The notes: a model not told the origin generated them from the sequence alone. Positions 7,650 through 17,124 are shown, counted from the first letter of the stretch. The stretch is 46,980 nt of DNA from DALYLB01 sp046154695 (GCA_046154695.1 JBJXFI010000179.1:1-46980); one strand, 5' to 3'. Program-made: numbers and translations.

Positions 7650-8936
7650 TCAGCGAACGCCTCGCGGCGCTGCTTCGGCCTTGAGATCGATCAAGAACAG
7701 CTGACGCGTCTTCCCCGCATCGGCGGCAACGCCTCCGACGAGCAACTGCGTCCCCTCGCGATTCCAGCAGGGCGAGGGGTCGATCCGCAGTTCGCCCGTG
7801 ATGTACCCGCCCTGATCCACGCCCGCCGTTCGAATCCACGCGCCGTCCGCGCGGCGCAGAATGTTGTAGTAATTCTTCCCCTTCTCGCCGTGCCCGTTCA
7901 CGAACCACGTCCCGTCGGGCGAGAGCGCGATGTCGCCGCCGGGATTCGGAATGATCTCGGGCGAACCGATCCGCCCAACGATCGCCTGCCGCTCGATGTC
8001 GAAGAGGATCTGCTCCCCGTCCCGCGCGCCGATCATCCGCGTCCCCGATTCCCATTCGGGATGGCCGCCGATATGCATCGCGAGCGCTCGCAGATCGCTG
8101 CCGTCCGCCTTCATCGTGAAGGGAATGTCCAGCCGCTTCCCGCGCACCTCGAAATCACCGCGAACGAAAAAGCAGATGCGCCCATCGTCCCGGCTCCACA
8201 ACGTGTGATTGACGAAGAGGTCCTTCTCGTCCACATCCGGCCGCGAGGCCCGCACCGCCTCCGCCATCCGCGCATACGAAACCAGCAGCCGCTTCTCCTT
8301 CGTCCCGGGATTCACCTTGAAGATCCCGTCGTCCGCCGGATGCTTCCGGTCCGCCGACCAGTCCCGAATGCTCGGATAGCCCGTCACCGGCCGCAGCCGT
8401 GCCAGCCGCCCGTAATTGATCCCCAGAAACCACCCGCCGCGCTGCGCGACGCCGCTGTTCCCGATCGGCGTGTCGGCATAGCGATACTCCGCGATTCGCC
8501 GCCCCTTCGCGATATCGAAGACCGCGCAGAACACATCCCGCGTCTTCGGATCCCGATCGTTGAAAAAGAACTGCGTCTCAGGCGCCGCCGGATTCCAGTA
8601 CAACATCGTCCCCTGCTGGAAATTCCACGCCCGCGTCCGATCGACAACCCGCGCCTCAAAGTTCTTCCGCGCATCGAGCAGCACAATCTCCGCCGCATCC
8701 TCCGGCCCCGGCATCCGATCCTGAAACTCCGATCGCAGCGCGAGAATATACCGCCCGCCGCGATTCCACGGGATCGTCCGCACATGCCCGATATACCCGA
8801 AAAACGTATGCTTCGGCCCAAATGTGATCTGCCGAATCTCTGACGTAAATCCGGAATCGTTCCCCTGGCCGGCCTGCGCGAAGCAGAGAATCACGGTAAT
8901 GCCTGCCAGCAAATGGATCGACTGTTTTTTCGTCAT
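7650..8936 (-). CDS. Secreted TolB-like beta-propeller protein
   Basis: The 428-residue protein starts with a signal peptide (MTKKQSIHLLAGITVILCFAQAGQG) and then carries repeated propeller blades with features such as DIALSPDGTWFVNG, HTLWSRDDGRICFFV and DPSPCWNREGTQLLVGG. This fits WD40-like/TolB or oligogalacturonate-lyase-like propellers. I cannot assign a substrate, and lyase activity is only a possibility. The start is the ATG before the signal peptide, with GAGAGG upstream; the open frame extends further but those residues show no family character. It diverges from the gene at 9405 across a 468-nt intergenic region. Confidence 0.75.
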   Translation of the reverse strand: MTKKQSIHLLAGITVILCFAQAGQGNDSGFTSEIRQITFGPKHTFFGYIGHVRTIPWNRGGRYILALRSEFQDRMPGPEDAAEIVLLDARKNFEARVVDRTRAWNFQQGTMLYWNPAAPETQFFFNDRDPKTRDVFCAVFDIAKGRRIAEYRYADTPIGNSGVAQRGGWFLGINYGRLARLRPVTGYPSIRDWSADRKHPADDGIFKVNPGTKEKRLLVSYARMAEAVRASRPDVDEKDLFVNHTLWSRDDGRICFFVRGDFEVRGKRLDIPFTMKADGSDLRALAMHIGGHPEWESGTRMIGARDGEQILFDIERQAIVGRIGSPEIIPNPGGDIALSPDGTWFVNGHGEKGKNYYNILRRADGAWIRTAGVDQGGYITGELRIDPSPCWNREGTQLLVGGVAADAGKTRQLFLIDLKAEAAPRGVR

Positions 8937-9404
8937 GGTTTGCAGCCTCTCAGTAGAAAGCCCGGCGATAGCGGGTTGCGACAGCCTTTTCCTGTGTAGG
9001 CGCACTCTCGCCCGAGTTGGCTCGGAAGTCAATTTCCACCGAACAATGCGCATGCCGATGACCTCGCGGCTGGTTTCGCTCACCTGCATTCTGCGCAATA
9101 ATCAACGGCCAGACCGCGTTGACGATCACGGCGCCGGGAATCGTTCGGGGTTCAGCGTTTACGCGGACCGCCTGAAGGCGGAACTCCGAACGAGAGCCTC
9201 ATTCACATCGAGGCGCGACCCTCGGATCGACGAGGGTGGCGCGCCGCCGGAATCGAGGCCTTGAGGTGATTGACTCGCCACGATTGATCGGGTACCGTTC
9301 GTTGCGTCGGAATCGACTTCCGGCACTCTCCCGCGAGTCTGCACGCCAGACCCAAAATCTATTCATCCGCCCCCACATCGACTTCAACAAGGAGTACCTT
9401 TGCC
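8937..9404. other. Divergent intergenic region with palindromes
   Basis: This gap must contain the promoters of the flanking divergent genes, but I see no convincing -35/-10 pair. It holds one arm of a 31-nt inverted repeat (9163-9193) and a separate palindrome ACCCTCG-gatcga-CGAGGGT (9218-9237) extended on both sides by GCGCG. No gene is supported. Confidence 0.6.
9163..9193. repeat. Left copy of 31-nt inverted repeat
   Basis: This is the exact reverse complement of 9984-10014. The core CCGCCTGAAGGCGG is itself palindromic. Together the two copies bracket the small exported-protein gene at 9405-9971. Confidence 0.85.
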
Positions 9405-9971
9405 ATGAGTACGTTTCGAAGCTCCGGGATGCGAGCCGTCCCCGTTGTTCTGTCCGTGATCTGCCTGCTGCTCGTCGCGATCCCCGCGCGAGCGACCATC
9501 ATGCAATATATGGAAGTCGAGGAGCTGACGCGGCTCTCCTCCGATATTTTGCATGGGCAGGTGCTATCGACTTCCGTCAACTGGAACGCGGAGCATACGC
9601 GCATATACACCTCGATCCGGGTGCGAATCAACGAGTCCTTCAAGGGGCCGCTGCGGCGCGATCAGGTGATCACCGTCACGCAATTGGGCGGAGAGAAGGG
9701 TGGAATGCGCATGGACTATGTCGGCCGCCCGGAGTTCGCCGCGGGCGAGTCGGTCGCGCTCTTCACGGTGCGCGGCAAGCGGGACGATTTCATCGTCGTG
9801 GGCCTCAAGCAGGGCAAGATGCATGTCGAGGGAAGCGAGGTCAGGCGCGACTTCTCGGGGCTGATGCTGGTCGATTCGGCCGCGCGCGGCGGAGCCGTGC
9901 GAGCGGTCACGCCGAAAATGGCGCGGTTGACGCTGGATGAACTTCGCACGCGGGTTCGCGGCGTGAGATAG
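9405..9971 (+). CDS. Small exported protein, unknown function
   Basis: The 188-residue product has an N-terminal signal sequence (RAVPVVLSVICLLLVAIPARA) and a mature domain rich in beta strands: SSDILHGQVLSTSVNWN, TSIRVRINESFKGPLRRDQVITVTQLGG and ESVALFTVRGKRDDFIVVG. I do not recognise a family name. AAGGAG sits 12 nt before the ATG. It lies 68 nt upstream of a secreted metalloprotease gene and may be co-transcribed with it. The gene is bracketed by perfect 31-nt inverted repeats. Confidence 0.75.
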   Translation: MSTFRSSGMRAVPVVLSVICLLLVAIPARATIMQYMEVEELTRLSSDILHGQVLSTSVNWNAEHTRIYTSIRVRINESFKGPLRRDQVITVTQLGGEKGGMRMDYVGRPEFAAGESVALFTVRGKRDDFIVVGLKQGKMHVEGSEVRRDFSGLMLVDSAARGGAVRAVTPKMARLTLDELRTRVRGVR

Positions 9972-9983
9972 GGCGATGAAGAT

Positions 9984-10014
9984 CGTTCGGAGTTCCGCCT
10001 TCAGGCGGTCCGCC
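9984..10014. repeat. Right copy of 31-nt inverted repeat
   Basis: This is the perfect inverted partner of 9163-9193. It lies between the small exported protein gene and the metalloprotease gene, ending 24 nt before the latter's start codon, so it would be in the leader or the intercistronic RNA. It can also fold on its own (CCGCCT/AGGCGG). Confidence 0.85.
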
Positions 10015-10038
10015 GAACCGTTTCGAGGAGGCATTTGA

Positions 10039-12069
10039 ATGAAGAAGAGACTTTTGTTTTCCCTGCTCGCCCTGATCCTCGTTTCCATTCTGGGCGCGCG
10101 GACGACCGAATCGTATGTGCGGTCGACGTTGACCACGGGCGTGCCGATTGCGTGGAATCTGACGAGCCCGAACACGGGCCTCGTATCGGGAGGACGGATC
10201 GTCTACAGCCTGAACCCGGCCGGGAGCGACAACCTGCCGTTCAATCAGGTCGAGCAGGCGCTGGCGCAATCGTTTCAGGCGTGGGAGGAGCTTCCGACCT
10301 GCGCGGTGGCGTTCACACGCGGGGCGAATTCGAGCGCGACGACGACGGCCAACGACAATGTGCTGAATCTGTTCTGGCTGGAGAGTTCGACGACGACATC
10401 GGATGGATTGAACGTGGCGGGCGCGCTGGCGGTCACGCGGCTGGCGACGATCACGGCGGGGCCGGCGACGGGTGAGATTGTGGACGGGTCCATTGTTTTC
10501 AACGGCAATCAGTATCAATGGACGACGAGCGGCGGCGGGGGCGCGGTCGACATCGAGGAGGTAGCGACGCACGAGATCGGACATCTGATCGGAATCAGCC
10601 ACTCGCCGATCGGGGGCACGACGATGTTCCCGCGATCGGGGGTCGGGACGACGCGCGGTCGTTCGCTGTCGGCCGACGATCGCATCGCGGCGTCGGTGAT
10701 CTATCCGGTCGGCAATTTCCTGACGGCCAATGGAAGAGTGAGCGGCCGGGTGCGCGACAATAACGGAGCCGCGATCTTTGGGGCGCATGTCGGCGTGCTC
10801 GATTCGAACGGCATCGCCACGAGCGGCGCCCTCACGCAGCCGGATGGAAGCTATACGATTTCGGGGCTTCCTCCCGGAAATTATCAGGTTTACGCGGAGC
10901 CGCTCGACACGGTCGCGACGCCCTATTTCGGCAAATCGGACCTGACGAGCTTTTACGGGAGCCTGGTGACGGATTTCGCGACCAGTCAGGACTGGTCGTT
11001 CTCGGTGGGCGCGGGGCAGGCGGCGAGCGTGGACATCACGGTCCAGCGGGGAAATCCCACGCTCGACGCCTTCATCGTTTACGATTCGGGGAACAACGGG
11101 TTTCTGAATGTCGGAACGGCGGTGACCCAGGGGCAGAGCAACATCCGTGTCGGAGTCGCGGGTCCGGGGCTTCCGCAATCGGGAGCGCCGCTGAGCATCA
11201 CCGGTCCGGGGATCTCGATCATCCGCCATGTCTTCGTCACGACCAATACGGGGCTGCCGGGCATCCTGGTCGATATCAATGTTTCGGCGACGGCGCCGCC
11301 CGGCCCGCGAAACATCGTCATCACCGGCCCCTCGCAGCGAACGGTTGTGAGCGGCGGCGTGGAGGTGCTGGGGACCTCGGGGCCGGCACAAGGAACGGTG
11401 TCTGTGGTTTCGTCGGCCAACTTCCAGGCGGCGGTCGCCGCGGAATCGATCGCCTCGATCTTCGGGACGAATCTGGCCACAGGGACGCTCTCGGCGACGG
11501 GAGGCGCCCTGCCGACCTCGCTCGGCGGAACCACGGTGCGGCTTCGGGACGCGCAGAACAACGAGCGCCTCGCGCCGCTCTTCTTCGTCTCGTCCGGGCA
11601 GATCAATTATCAGATCGCGCCCGGGATACAGATCGGCAACACGTCGATCACGGTGACCAACGGCAGCGGCGGCGTCTCGGCCGGAACGTTCCAGGTCATC
11701 CCGGTCGCGCCGGGCCTCTTCTCGGCCAACGCCAGCGGATCCGGGCCGGCCGCGGCGAACGTGCTGCGAATCCGGAACGGCGTGCAGACCTTCGAATCTG
11801 CTTCGGGACAGATCGACCTCGGCCCGGCGACCGACCAGGTCTTCCTGATCCTGTACGGAACCGGGTTCCGCTTTCGCAGCAACCTGCCGGCATGCACCGT
11901 GGGCGGGTCCGCGATGCAGGTAACCTTCGCGGGGGCGCAGGGCGCGCTGGTCGGCCTCGACCAGGCCAATATACGGCTCGATCGCAGCCTGATCGGGCGG
12001 GGCGTCGTCAATGTCGTCATGACCGCGGACGGCAGGACGTCGAACACGGTCTCGGTGAACATCCGGTAA
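10039..12069 (+). CDS. Secreted matrixin-like metalloprotease with TIGR03437 C-terminus
   Basis: The 676-residue protein has a signal peptide, then a metzincin domain with the full zinc motif HEIGHLIGISH (residues 178-188) and a Met-turn (TTMFP, Met 196). A carboxypeptidase-regulatory-like Ig-type domain follows (VSGRVRDNNGAAIFGAHVGV, about 240-310). The last 220 residues are a TIGR03437 domain (SANFQAAVAAESIASIFGTN, LFFVSSGQINYQIAPG), typical of Acidobacteriota exported proteins. It probably degrades extracellular protein. GAGGCATTTG precedes the ATG at good spacing. All zinc ligands are intact, so activity is expected. Confidence 0.9.
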   Translation: MKKRLLFSLLALILVSILGARTTESYVRSTLTTGVPIAWNLTSPNTGLVSGGRIVYSLNPAGSDNLPFNQVEQALAQSFQAWEELPTCAVAFTRGANSSATTTANDNVLNLFWLESSTTTSDGLNVAGALAVTRLATITAGPATGEIVDGSIVFNGNQYQWTTSGGGGAVDIEEVATHEIGHLIGISHSPIGGTTMFPRSGVGTTRGRSLSADDRIAASVIYPVGNFLTANGRVSGRVRDNNGAAIFGAHVGVLDSNGIATSGALTQPDGSYTISGLPPGNYQVYAEPLDTVATPYFGKSDLTSFYGSLVTDFATSQDWSFSVGAGQAASVDITVQRGNPTLDAFIVYDSGNNGFLNVGTAVTQGQSNIRVGVAGPGLPQSGAPLSITGPGISIIRHVFVTTNTGLPGILVDINVSATAPPGPRNIVITGPSQRTVVSGGVEVLGTSGPAQGTVSVVSSANFQAAVAAESIASIFGTNLATGTLSATGGALPTSLGGTTVRLRDAQNNERLAPLFFVSSGQINYQIAPGIQIGNTSITVTNGSGGVSAGTFQVIPVAPGLFSANASGSGPAAANVLRIRNGVQTFESASGQIDLGPATDQVFLILYGTGFRFRSNLPACTVGGSAMQVTFAGAQGALVGLDQANIRLDRSLIGRGVVNVVMTADGRTSNTVSVNIR

Positions 12070-12094
12070 CTCGCGGCCCGCGCGAGCGCGAAGG

Positions 12095-12132
12095 CGCGAA
12101 TCGGTGAGGGGGCTTCCCTTCACCGATTCGCG
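12095..12132 (+). terminator. Stem-loop after the metalloprotease gene
   Basis: The 13-nt arms CGCGAATCGGTGA and TCACCGATTCGCG flank a 12-nt G/C-rich loop 26 nt past the stop codon. No U-run follows, so a Rho-independent terminator is not certain. Confidence 0.45.
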
Positions 12133-12240
12133 GTTGCGCGCGAATCCCGGGCCTATGCATGGCTGGACGCCCGCGCGCCGATCCGCTACCATCTCGCCGC
12201 AATATCCCGATAAATCCAATTCAATAGCGAGGCACACCTG

Positions 12241-15200
12241 ATGGCATCGAGGAGAATCCTGCGACGATGGGCGGTCATCGGTTCGATGATCGGCGCCCTT
12301 TCCCTTTCCGGCTTATATTTTTCCACCGCACAGACGAAATCGCCCCGTGAAGCCGCGGAGTTGAAGAATCTGAAATACCGATTGCTCGGCCCGGCCTGGG
12401 GCGGGCGCGTGTCGCGCGTGGCGGGAGTCTCGGGGTCCGAGGTCTTCTATGCGGCGACGGCCTCGGGCGGCGTGTGGAAGTCGACGGACAACGGGATCAC
12501 CTGGGCTTCGGTGTGGGAGGAACAGGGGATCTCGTCGATCGGCTCGATCGCGGTGGCGGCATCGGACCCGAACGTCGTCTATGTAGGCTCGGGCGAAGCC
12601 AATATTCGCGGCAATGTCGCGGCGGGCAATGGAATCCACAAATCGACGGATGCGGGCAAAACCTGGAAGCACGTCTGGAAGCAGGAGGGGCAGATCGGGA
12701 CGATGGTCGTGCATCCGACAAATCCTGACATCGCGTTCGCGGCGGTGCTCGGCCACGCATTCGGCCCCAATCCCGAGCGGGGCGTCTATCGCACCCGGGA
12801 TGGCGGCAAGAGCTGGGAGCAGGTGCTCAAGAAGGACGAGAACACCGGCGCGTCGGACGTGGCCATGGATCCGTCGAATCCGAACATCCTCTTCGCGGGA
12901 TTGTGGGAGGCGCGGCGTTTTCCCTGGGATATGAAGAGCGGCGGACCGGGCGGCGGGCTGCATGTTTCGCGCGATGGCGGCGACACCTGGACCCGGCTCG
13001 ATGGGAAGGAGAAGGGCAAGGGGCTTCCCGAATGCGGCGGGACGGCAAATTGCGGGAAGATCGGAATCGCCGTCGCGCCGTCGGATGGAACCCGCGTCTA
13101 TGCCCTGATCGAGGCGGAGAAGGGCGGGCTGTTTCGATCCGATGACGGCGGAGAGAACTGGTCCCTCGCGACGCCGAGCCGTCTCATTCGACAGCGCGCG
13201 TGGTATTACACGACGATCACCGTCCATCCGGCGAATGCCAATGAAGCGTGGTTTCCCAATGTGGGGATGTACAGGACGATCGATGGCGGCAGGACGCTGG
13301 AGGGCGTCAGCGGCATTCACCACGGCGATCATCACGACATGTGGGTCGATCCTGCGAAACCGAAACGCATGATCGCCGCCAACGACGGGGGCGTGGACAT
13401 TTCGGTCGACGGCGGGAAGACGTGGCACGCGCCGGCATTGCCGCTCGGCCAGTTTTATCACATAACGGCGGACAACCGAGTTCCCTTCCACGTGGCCGGC
13501 TCGATGCAGGACATCGGAACGACGCAGGGGCCGAGCAACTCATTGCGCGGCGGCGGCATTCGCAACACGGACTGGCACGGCGTCGGCGGCGGAGAGGCCG
13601 GCTGGGTCGTGAGCGATTGGGCCGATCCGAATATCGTCTATGCCGGGGAGTACGGCGGAATCTTCACGCGATACGATCACCGGACGGGACAGGCCCGGAA
13701 CGTGACGGTCTATCCGGAGGACCCGAGCGGCCACGGCGCCTCGGATTTCAAATACCGCTTTCAATGGACGGCGCCGATCGCGGTCTCGCCGCACGACTCA
13801 AAGGTCGTTTATCACGCGGGAAACATGCTCTTCAAGACCGCGGATGGCGGACAGACATGGGCGACGATCAGCCCCGACCTCTCGCGCAACGATCGATCGA
13901 AACAGCAATGGGCGGGGGGGCCGATCACGGGCGACAACACCGGCGTTGAGGTCTATTGCACGATCTTCTGCGTGGCGGAATCGCCGGTCCGGAAGGATAT
14001 GATCTGGGCGGGAACCGATGACGGCCTCGTGCACCTGACAATGGACGGCGGCAGGACCTGGAAGAACCTGACCTCCGCCCTGCCGGGCATTCCCGAATGG
14101 GGCACGGTGTCGATGATCGAAGCCTCGCGCCACGACGCCGGAACGGCCTATGTCGTCGTCGATCATCATCGCCTGGACGATATGAGGCCCTATCTTTACA
14201 AGACGGCCGATTTCGGGGCGACATGGACGCGGCTCGATGCCGGGCTCCCGTCGGATATCTATCTGCACGCGATTCGGGAGGATGCGAAGGACCGCAACCT
14301 GCTTTATCTGGGCACCGAGCGCGGCGTGGACTATTCGACCGACGGAGGGCGGACCTGGATGGCATTGAAATCGAATCTGCCGACCGTCGCGGTTCACGAT
14401 CTGGCAGTGAAGGAGAACACGCTCGTCGTCGGAACCCACGGCCGGGGCATCTGGGCATTCGATCATCTGAATGTTCTGCGCGAGATGAACGCGCAGGCGG
14501 CCTCCGCGGACGTTCACCTCTTCAGCGCCCCCGACACGATCCGCTGGCGGTTTTCGGGCGGACCCGGAGACAAGTTCTCCGGCCAGAATCCACCCGCGGG
14601 CGCGACGATCTACTATTCGCTGAAGGAAGAGTCGAAGGAAGAGATCACGATCGAGGTTCTCGACGCGGGGGGCGCGCTCGTCCGCACCCTCGGCAGCAAG
14701 CCGCGGCAGCCGATCGGGTTCTCCGACAACACGGAGGCCGAGACAAAGGCGTTCGCCGAGGCGGCCCTTCCGAAAACGAAGGGCGTGAACCTCGCCGTCT
14801 GGGACCTGCGCCACGACGGCGCGGATCTGATCGAGGGCGCGAAGCTCGATTTCGGCGGCCCTGTTTTCGGCCCGATGGCCATCCCCGGCGCCTACACCAT
14901 CCGCCTGACGGCGAGCGGCAAACAGCTCACGACGAAGCTCGTCCTTGCTCCCGACCCGCGCGTGCAGGCGGCCGATGCCGACTATCTGGCGCAGCGCGAT
15001 CTCGCCCTGCGGATTCGCGACGACGTCACACGCCTCGGCAATCTGGTCCGCCAGCTTCGATCCGTTCGCAAACAGCTCAAGGACCGGAACGACCTGTTGA
15101 AGAAGGATGCACGCGCCGCGCGGTTGATCAAGGATTCCGAAGGGATGATCGAGCGGCTCGACGAACTCGAAGCGCGGATCCACAATCCGAAAGCCGAGGT

Positions 15201-15438
15201 CGTTTACGACATCCTGGCCTTCAAGGGGGGCGCGAAACTCTATTCGCGCATCAGCTATCTGCACGATGTCGCGGCCGACGGCGACGGGCCGCCCCCGCAG
15301 GGAGTCCGCGATGTCTACGCCGAACAGAAGCGCGAACTGGAAGAGTACGATGCCGCGATGAAGAAACTGCTCGCCGACCTGGCGGCGCTCAACGCATCCG
15401 CCCGGAAGCTGGACTATCCGCACATCCTGCCTCAGTGA
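12241..15438 (+). CDS. Exported Asp-box (sortilin/VPS10-like) beta-propeller protein
   Basis: The 1,065-residue protein has an N-terminal signal anchor (WAVIGSMIGALSLSGLYFS) and many Asp-box turns of the form S-x-D-x-G-x-T-W: STDNGITW, STDAGKTW, SRDGGDTW, SVDGGKTW, TADGGQTW and STDGGRTW. These build large seven- to ten-bladed propellers, as in sortilin and BNR glycosidases. Such proteins are often labelled glycosyl hydrolase, but I see no catalytic signature to support that. A C-terminal segment (about 880-1060) has a helical, charged stretch (RDDVTRLGNLVRQLRSVRKQL) that may form a coiled coil. It probably acts outside the cytoplasm in binding or processing polymers or proteins. Confidence 0.85.
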   Translation: MASRRILRRWAVIGSMIGALSLSGLYFSTAQTKSPREAAELKNLKYRLLGPAWGGRVSRVAGVSGSEVFYAATASGGVWKSTDNGITWASVWEEQGISSIGSIAVAASDPNVVYVGSGEANIRGNVAAGNGIHKSTDAGKTWKHVWKQEGQIGTMVVHPTNPDIAFAAVLGHAFGPNPERGVYRTRDGGKSWEQVLKKDENTGASDVAMDPSNPNILFAGLWEARRFPWDMKSGGPGGGLHVSRDGGDTWTRLDGKEKGKGLPECGGTANCGKIGIAVAPSDGTRVYALIEAEKGGLFRSDDGGENWSLATPSRLIRQRAWYYTTITVHPANANEAWFPNVGMYRTIDGGRTLEGVSGIHHGDHHDMWVDPAKPKRMIAANDGGVDISVDGGKTWHAPALPLGQFYHITADNRVPFHVAGSMQDIGTTQGPSNSLRGGGIRNTDWHGVGGGEAGWVVSDWADPNIVYAGEYGGIFTRYDHRTGQARNVTVYPEDPSGHGASDFKYRFQWTAPIAVSPHDSKVVYHAGNMLFKTADGGQTWATISPDLSRNDRSKQQWAGGPITGDNTGVEVYCTIFCVAESPVRKDMIWAGTDDGLVHLTMDGGRTWKNLTSALPGIPEWGTVSMIEASRHDAGTAYVVVDHHRLDDMRPYLYKTADFGATWTRLDAGLPSDIYLHAIREDAKDRNLLYLGTERGVDYSTDGGRTWMALKSNLPTVAVHDLAVKENTLVVGTHGRGIWAFDHLNVLREMNAQAASADVHLFSAPDTIRWRFSGGPGDKFSGQNPPAGATIYYSLKEESKEEITIEVLDAGGALVRTLGSKPRQPIGFSDNTEAETKAFAEAALPKTKGVNLAVWDLRHDGADLIEGAKLDFGGPVFGPMAIPGAYTIRLTASGKQLTTKLVLAPDPRVQAADADYLAQRDLALRIRDDVTRLGNLVRQLRSVRKQLKDRNDLLKKDARAARLIKDSEGMIERLDELEARIHNPKAEVVYDILAFKGGAKLYSRISYLHDVAADGDGPPPQGVRDVYAEQKRELEEYDAAMKKLLADLAALNASARKLDYPHILPQ

Positions 15439-15870
15439 GGGCGCGTTAAAAATTACCTCCCCGTTTTTCAAAGGCGATTCTTGAACTTCACCCAGCAGGC
15501 AGATGCGATCTCAATGATGAGCGCCGGAGGCGCGCCGGAGGCGCGCCGGAGGGTAGCCGGTGATGGAGCGGAGCGGAATCACCGGTAATACGCCAACAAG
15601 ATCGCGCCCCTGCGGGGCGCCGGACTTGCCCGGGGCAATCATACGCGTTGTCAGTCCAGCGTCCCTCCGGGACGCGAACCCTTTTTCCGTTGTACCGGTG
15701 GTTCCGCTTCGCTCCACGACCGGCTACCTTCTCCCCGCGCCTTCAGCGCGGAAGAAAGCCGCATCGTTTCTTCAAGGACAAACCTCACCCGGTTCATTCA
15801 TCGATCTGCGCATGAGTATGAAATCGGGAAGTTGATTTTTTACGCGCGCAAAGAATTGACAATTTGGCGA
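15439..15870. other. Intergenic repeat region between convergent genes
   Basis: No gene is supported here. It contains three copies of an 11-nt unit (CGCGCCGGAGG) at 15520-15552, then a palindrome-ended repeat, then roughly 140 nt of A/T-richer sequence up to the PQQ-protein stop codon. Confidence 0.7.
15520..15728. repeat. Palindrome-ended repeat with 11-nt tandem leader
   Basis: Three tandem 11-nt units precede a 177-bp element whose 34-nt ends (15552-15585 and 15695-15728, starting GGTAGCCGG and ending CCGGCTACC) are inverted repeats pairing at 30 of 34 positions. The same ends form the inner hairpin of the MITE-like elements at 338-498 and 31844-31883. Inside are small hairpins such as GCGCCCC-tgc-GGGGCGC and GTCCC-tcc-GGGAC. 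It belongs to the same modular repeat superfamily but lacks the GGGTGTGATTA termini. Confidence 0.7.
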
Positions 15871-17124
15871 CTATTTGGCTTTGACATCGTAGGCCGTCAG
15901 GGTCTTCTGATTCCGAATATAGAGCTTGCCGCCGATGACAACGGGATAGGCCCAGCTCGGCCAGCCCTGATCGGCGATCTGGAACCGGCCGCGCTCGACA
16001 TAGCCCTCGTGGCTGGCGTTGGCGAGACCGACCACGTTGTTCTCGCTGAAGAGAAAGAGCATGCCGTCGGCATAGGTCAGGGAGCCCTTTCCGACGCTCC
16101 GGTCCTTCCACATCAACTTGCCGGTGGCGAACTCCAGGCAGGTGAGAATCTGGTTGGAGAAGCCGTAGAGATATCCGTTGACGAGCACCATGCCGCCGTG
16201 ATGGTTCTGCATCTCCTTGGTGAAATAGGCCTCCTGCATCTTGACCTCGCCGTTCTGGGCGGAGAGATTGAGCAGGCCGCCGCCGGTGCCATAGCCGGAG
16301 GAGAAGAAGACCTTGTTGTCGCCGAAGACCGGCGTCGCGCAGTTGGCGGTGCGATTGGCCGGGCGGTCATACCGCCACATCAGCTTGCCGTCGGAGGCGC
16401 GCACGCCGACGCCCGCTGTCGAGTTGAAGTTCATGATCGTGCGCACGCCGCCGATATCGGCCGCGATGCAGGAGGAGTATCCCGCGTCATCGCTCAGCTC
16501 CGCGGACTTCCAGATCACGCTTCCATTCATCTTGTCGAGCGCCACGATGCCGGCCCCATTGCCGCCCGGGGAAACGATCAGCCGATTGCCGTCGATCAGC
16601 GGCGATTCGCTGATCAGCCAGCGAATATTCTCTCCCCCGAACTCCTTGAGGATGTTCTTGCTCCAGACGCGGGAGCCGTCGCGGAGTCGCAGGCAGGCCA
16701 GATCCCCGTTTTCGGTCAGCACATAGACGCGATCATCGTCGATCGTGGGCGTCGATCGCGGGCCATTGCCGCGCCCCTCATTCAATTTCGGCCCGACCGA
16801 CGCCGACCAGATCGTGCTCCCATCGGCGCGATTCAAACAGAAAACCGCGCTGGCCGCCGTTGTCGTCCCCTGCACAAAGATCCGATCTCCCTTGATGGCG
16901 ATGGAGCCATAGCCCTCGCCCAGATTCGAGATTGTCCAGCTTTGCGCCGGTCCCGCCGCCGCCCACTGTTTCAACAGCCCCGTATCCCGTGAAAGCCCCG
17001 TCCGATCCGGCCCCCGCCACTGCGGCCAATCCCCCGGCGCCGCCGGCAGGGGCGCCGGCGCCCCATTCGAAATCAGCGCCACCCCCGCAACCAATACCAT
17101 CGCACACCATCGATTCAGTCTCAT
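15871..17124 (-). CDS. Exported PQQ-type beta-propeller protein
   Basis: The 417-residue protein starts with a signal peptide (MRLNRWCAMVLVAGVALISNG) followed by DWPQWRGPDRTGLS, the usual opening of bacterial PQQ-like (PF13360-type) propellers. Repeated blades follow: CLNRADGSTIWSA, CLRLRDGSRVWSK, ALDKMNGSVIWKS and RASDGKLMWRYD. These proteins mostly act as periplasmic binding or scaffold proteins; I see no dehydrogenase catalytic residues. GAGGAGAG precedes the chosen ATG; the frame is open further upstream without protein-like sequence. It diverges from the M48 protease gene. Confidence 0.88.
   Translation of the reverse strand: MRLNRWCAMVLVAGVALISNGAPAPLPAAPGDWPQWRGPDRTGLSRDTGLLKQWAAAGPAQSWTISNLGEGYGSIAIKGDRIFVQGTTTAASAVFCLNRADGSTIWSASVGPKLNEGRGNGPRSTPTIDDDRVYVLTENGDLACLRLRDGSRVWSKNILKEFGGENIRWLISESPLIDGNRLIVSPGGNGAGIVALDKMNGSVIWKSAELSDDAGYSSCIAADIGGVRTIMNFNSTAGVGVRASDGKLMWRYDRPANRTANCATPVFGDNKVFFSSGYGTGGGLLNLSAQNGEVKMQEAYFTKEMQNHHGGMVLVNGYLYGFSNQILTCLEFATGKLMWKDRSVGKGSLTYADGMLFLFSENNVVGLANASHEGYVERGRFQIADQGWPSWAYPVVIGGKLYIRNQKTLTAYDVKAK

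Noticed and set aside
9907..12237. 776-codon open frame on the minus strand, antisense to the metalloprotease gene
   Set aside because: It is a shadow frame caused by high GC in third positions; its translation is Arg/Asp/Pro-rich without domains, and the plus-strand gene has clear catalytic motifs and a ribosome-binding site.
12241..15438. Reading the Asp-box protein as a glycosyl hydrolase
   Set aside because: Only the propeller repeats are visible; no sialidase-type Arg triad or other catalytic signature could be identified, so I kept the structural description.
13798..15471. 557-codon minus-strand open frame across the Asp-box propeller gene
   Set aside because: It has no domain signature and lies antisense to a gene with many conserved Asp-box repeats.
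15856..15890. TTGACA sequence suggesting a plus-strand promoter
   Set aside because: It lies at the 3' end of a minus-strand gene and has no -10 box or downstream plus-strand gene.
15832..16992. 386-codon plus-strand open frame across the PQQ-propeller gene
   Set aside because: Shadow of the minus-strand PQQ gene, which has signal peptide, ribosome-binding site and repeats.
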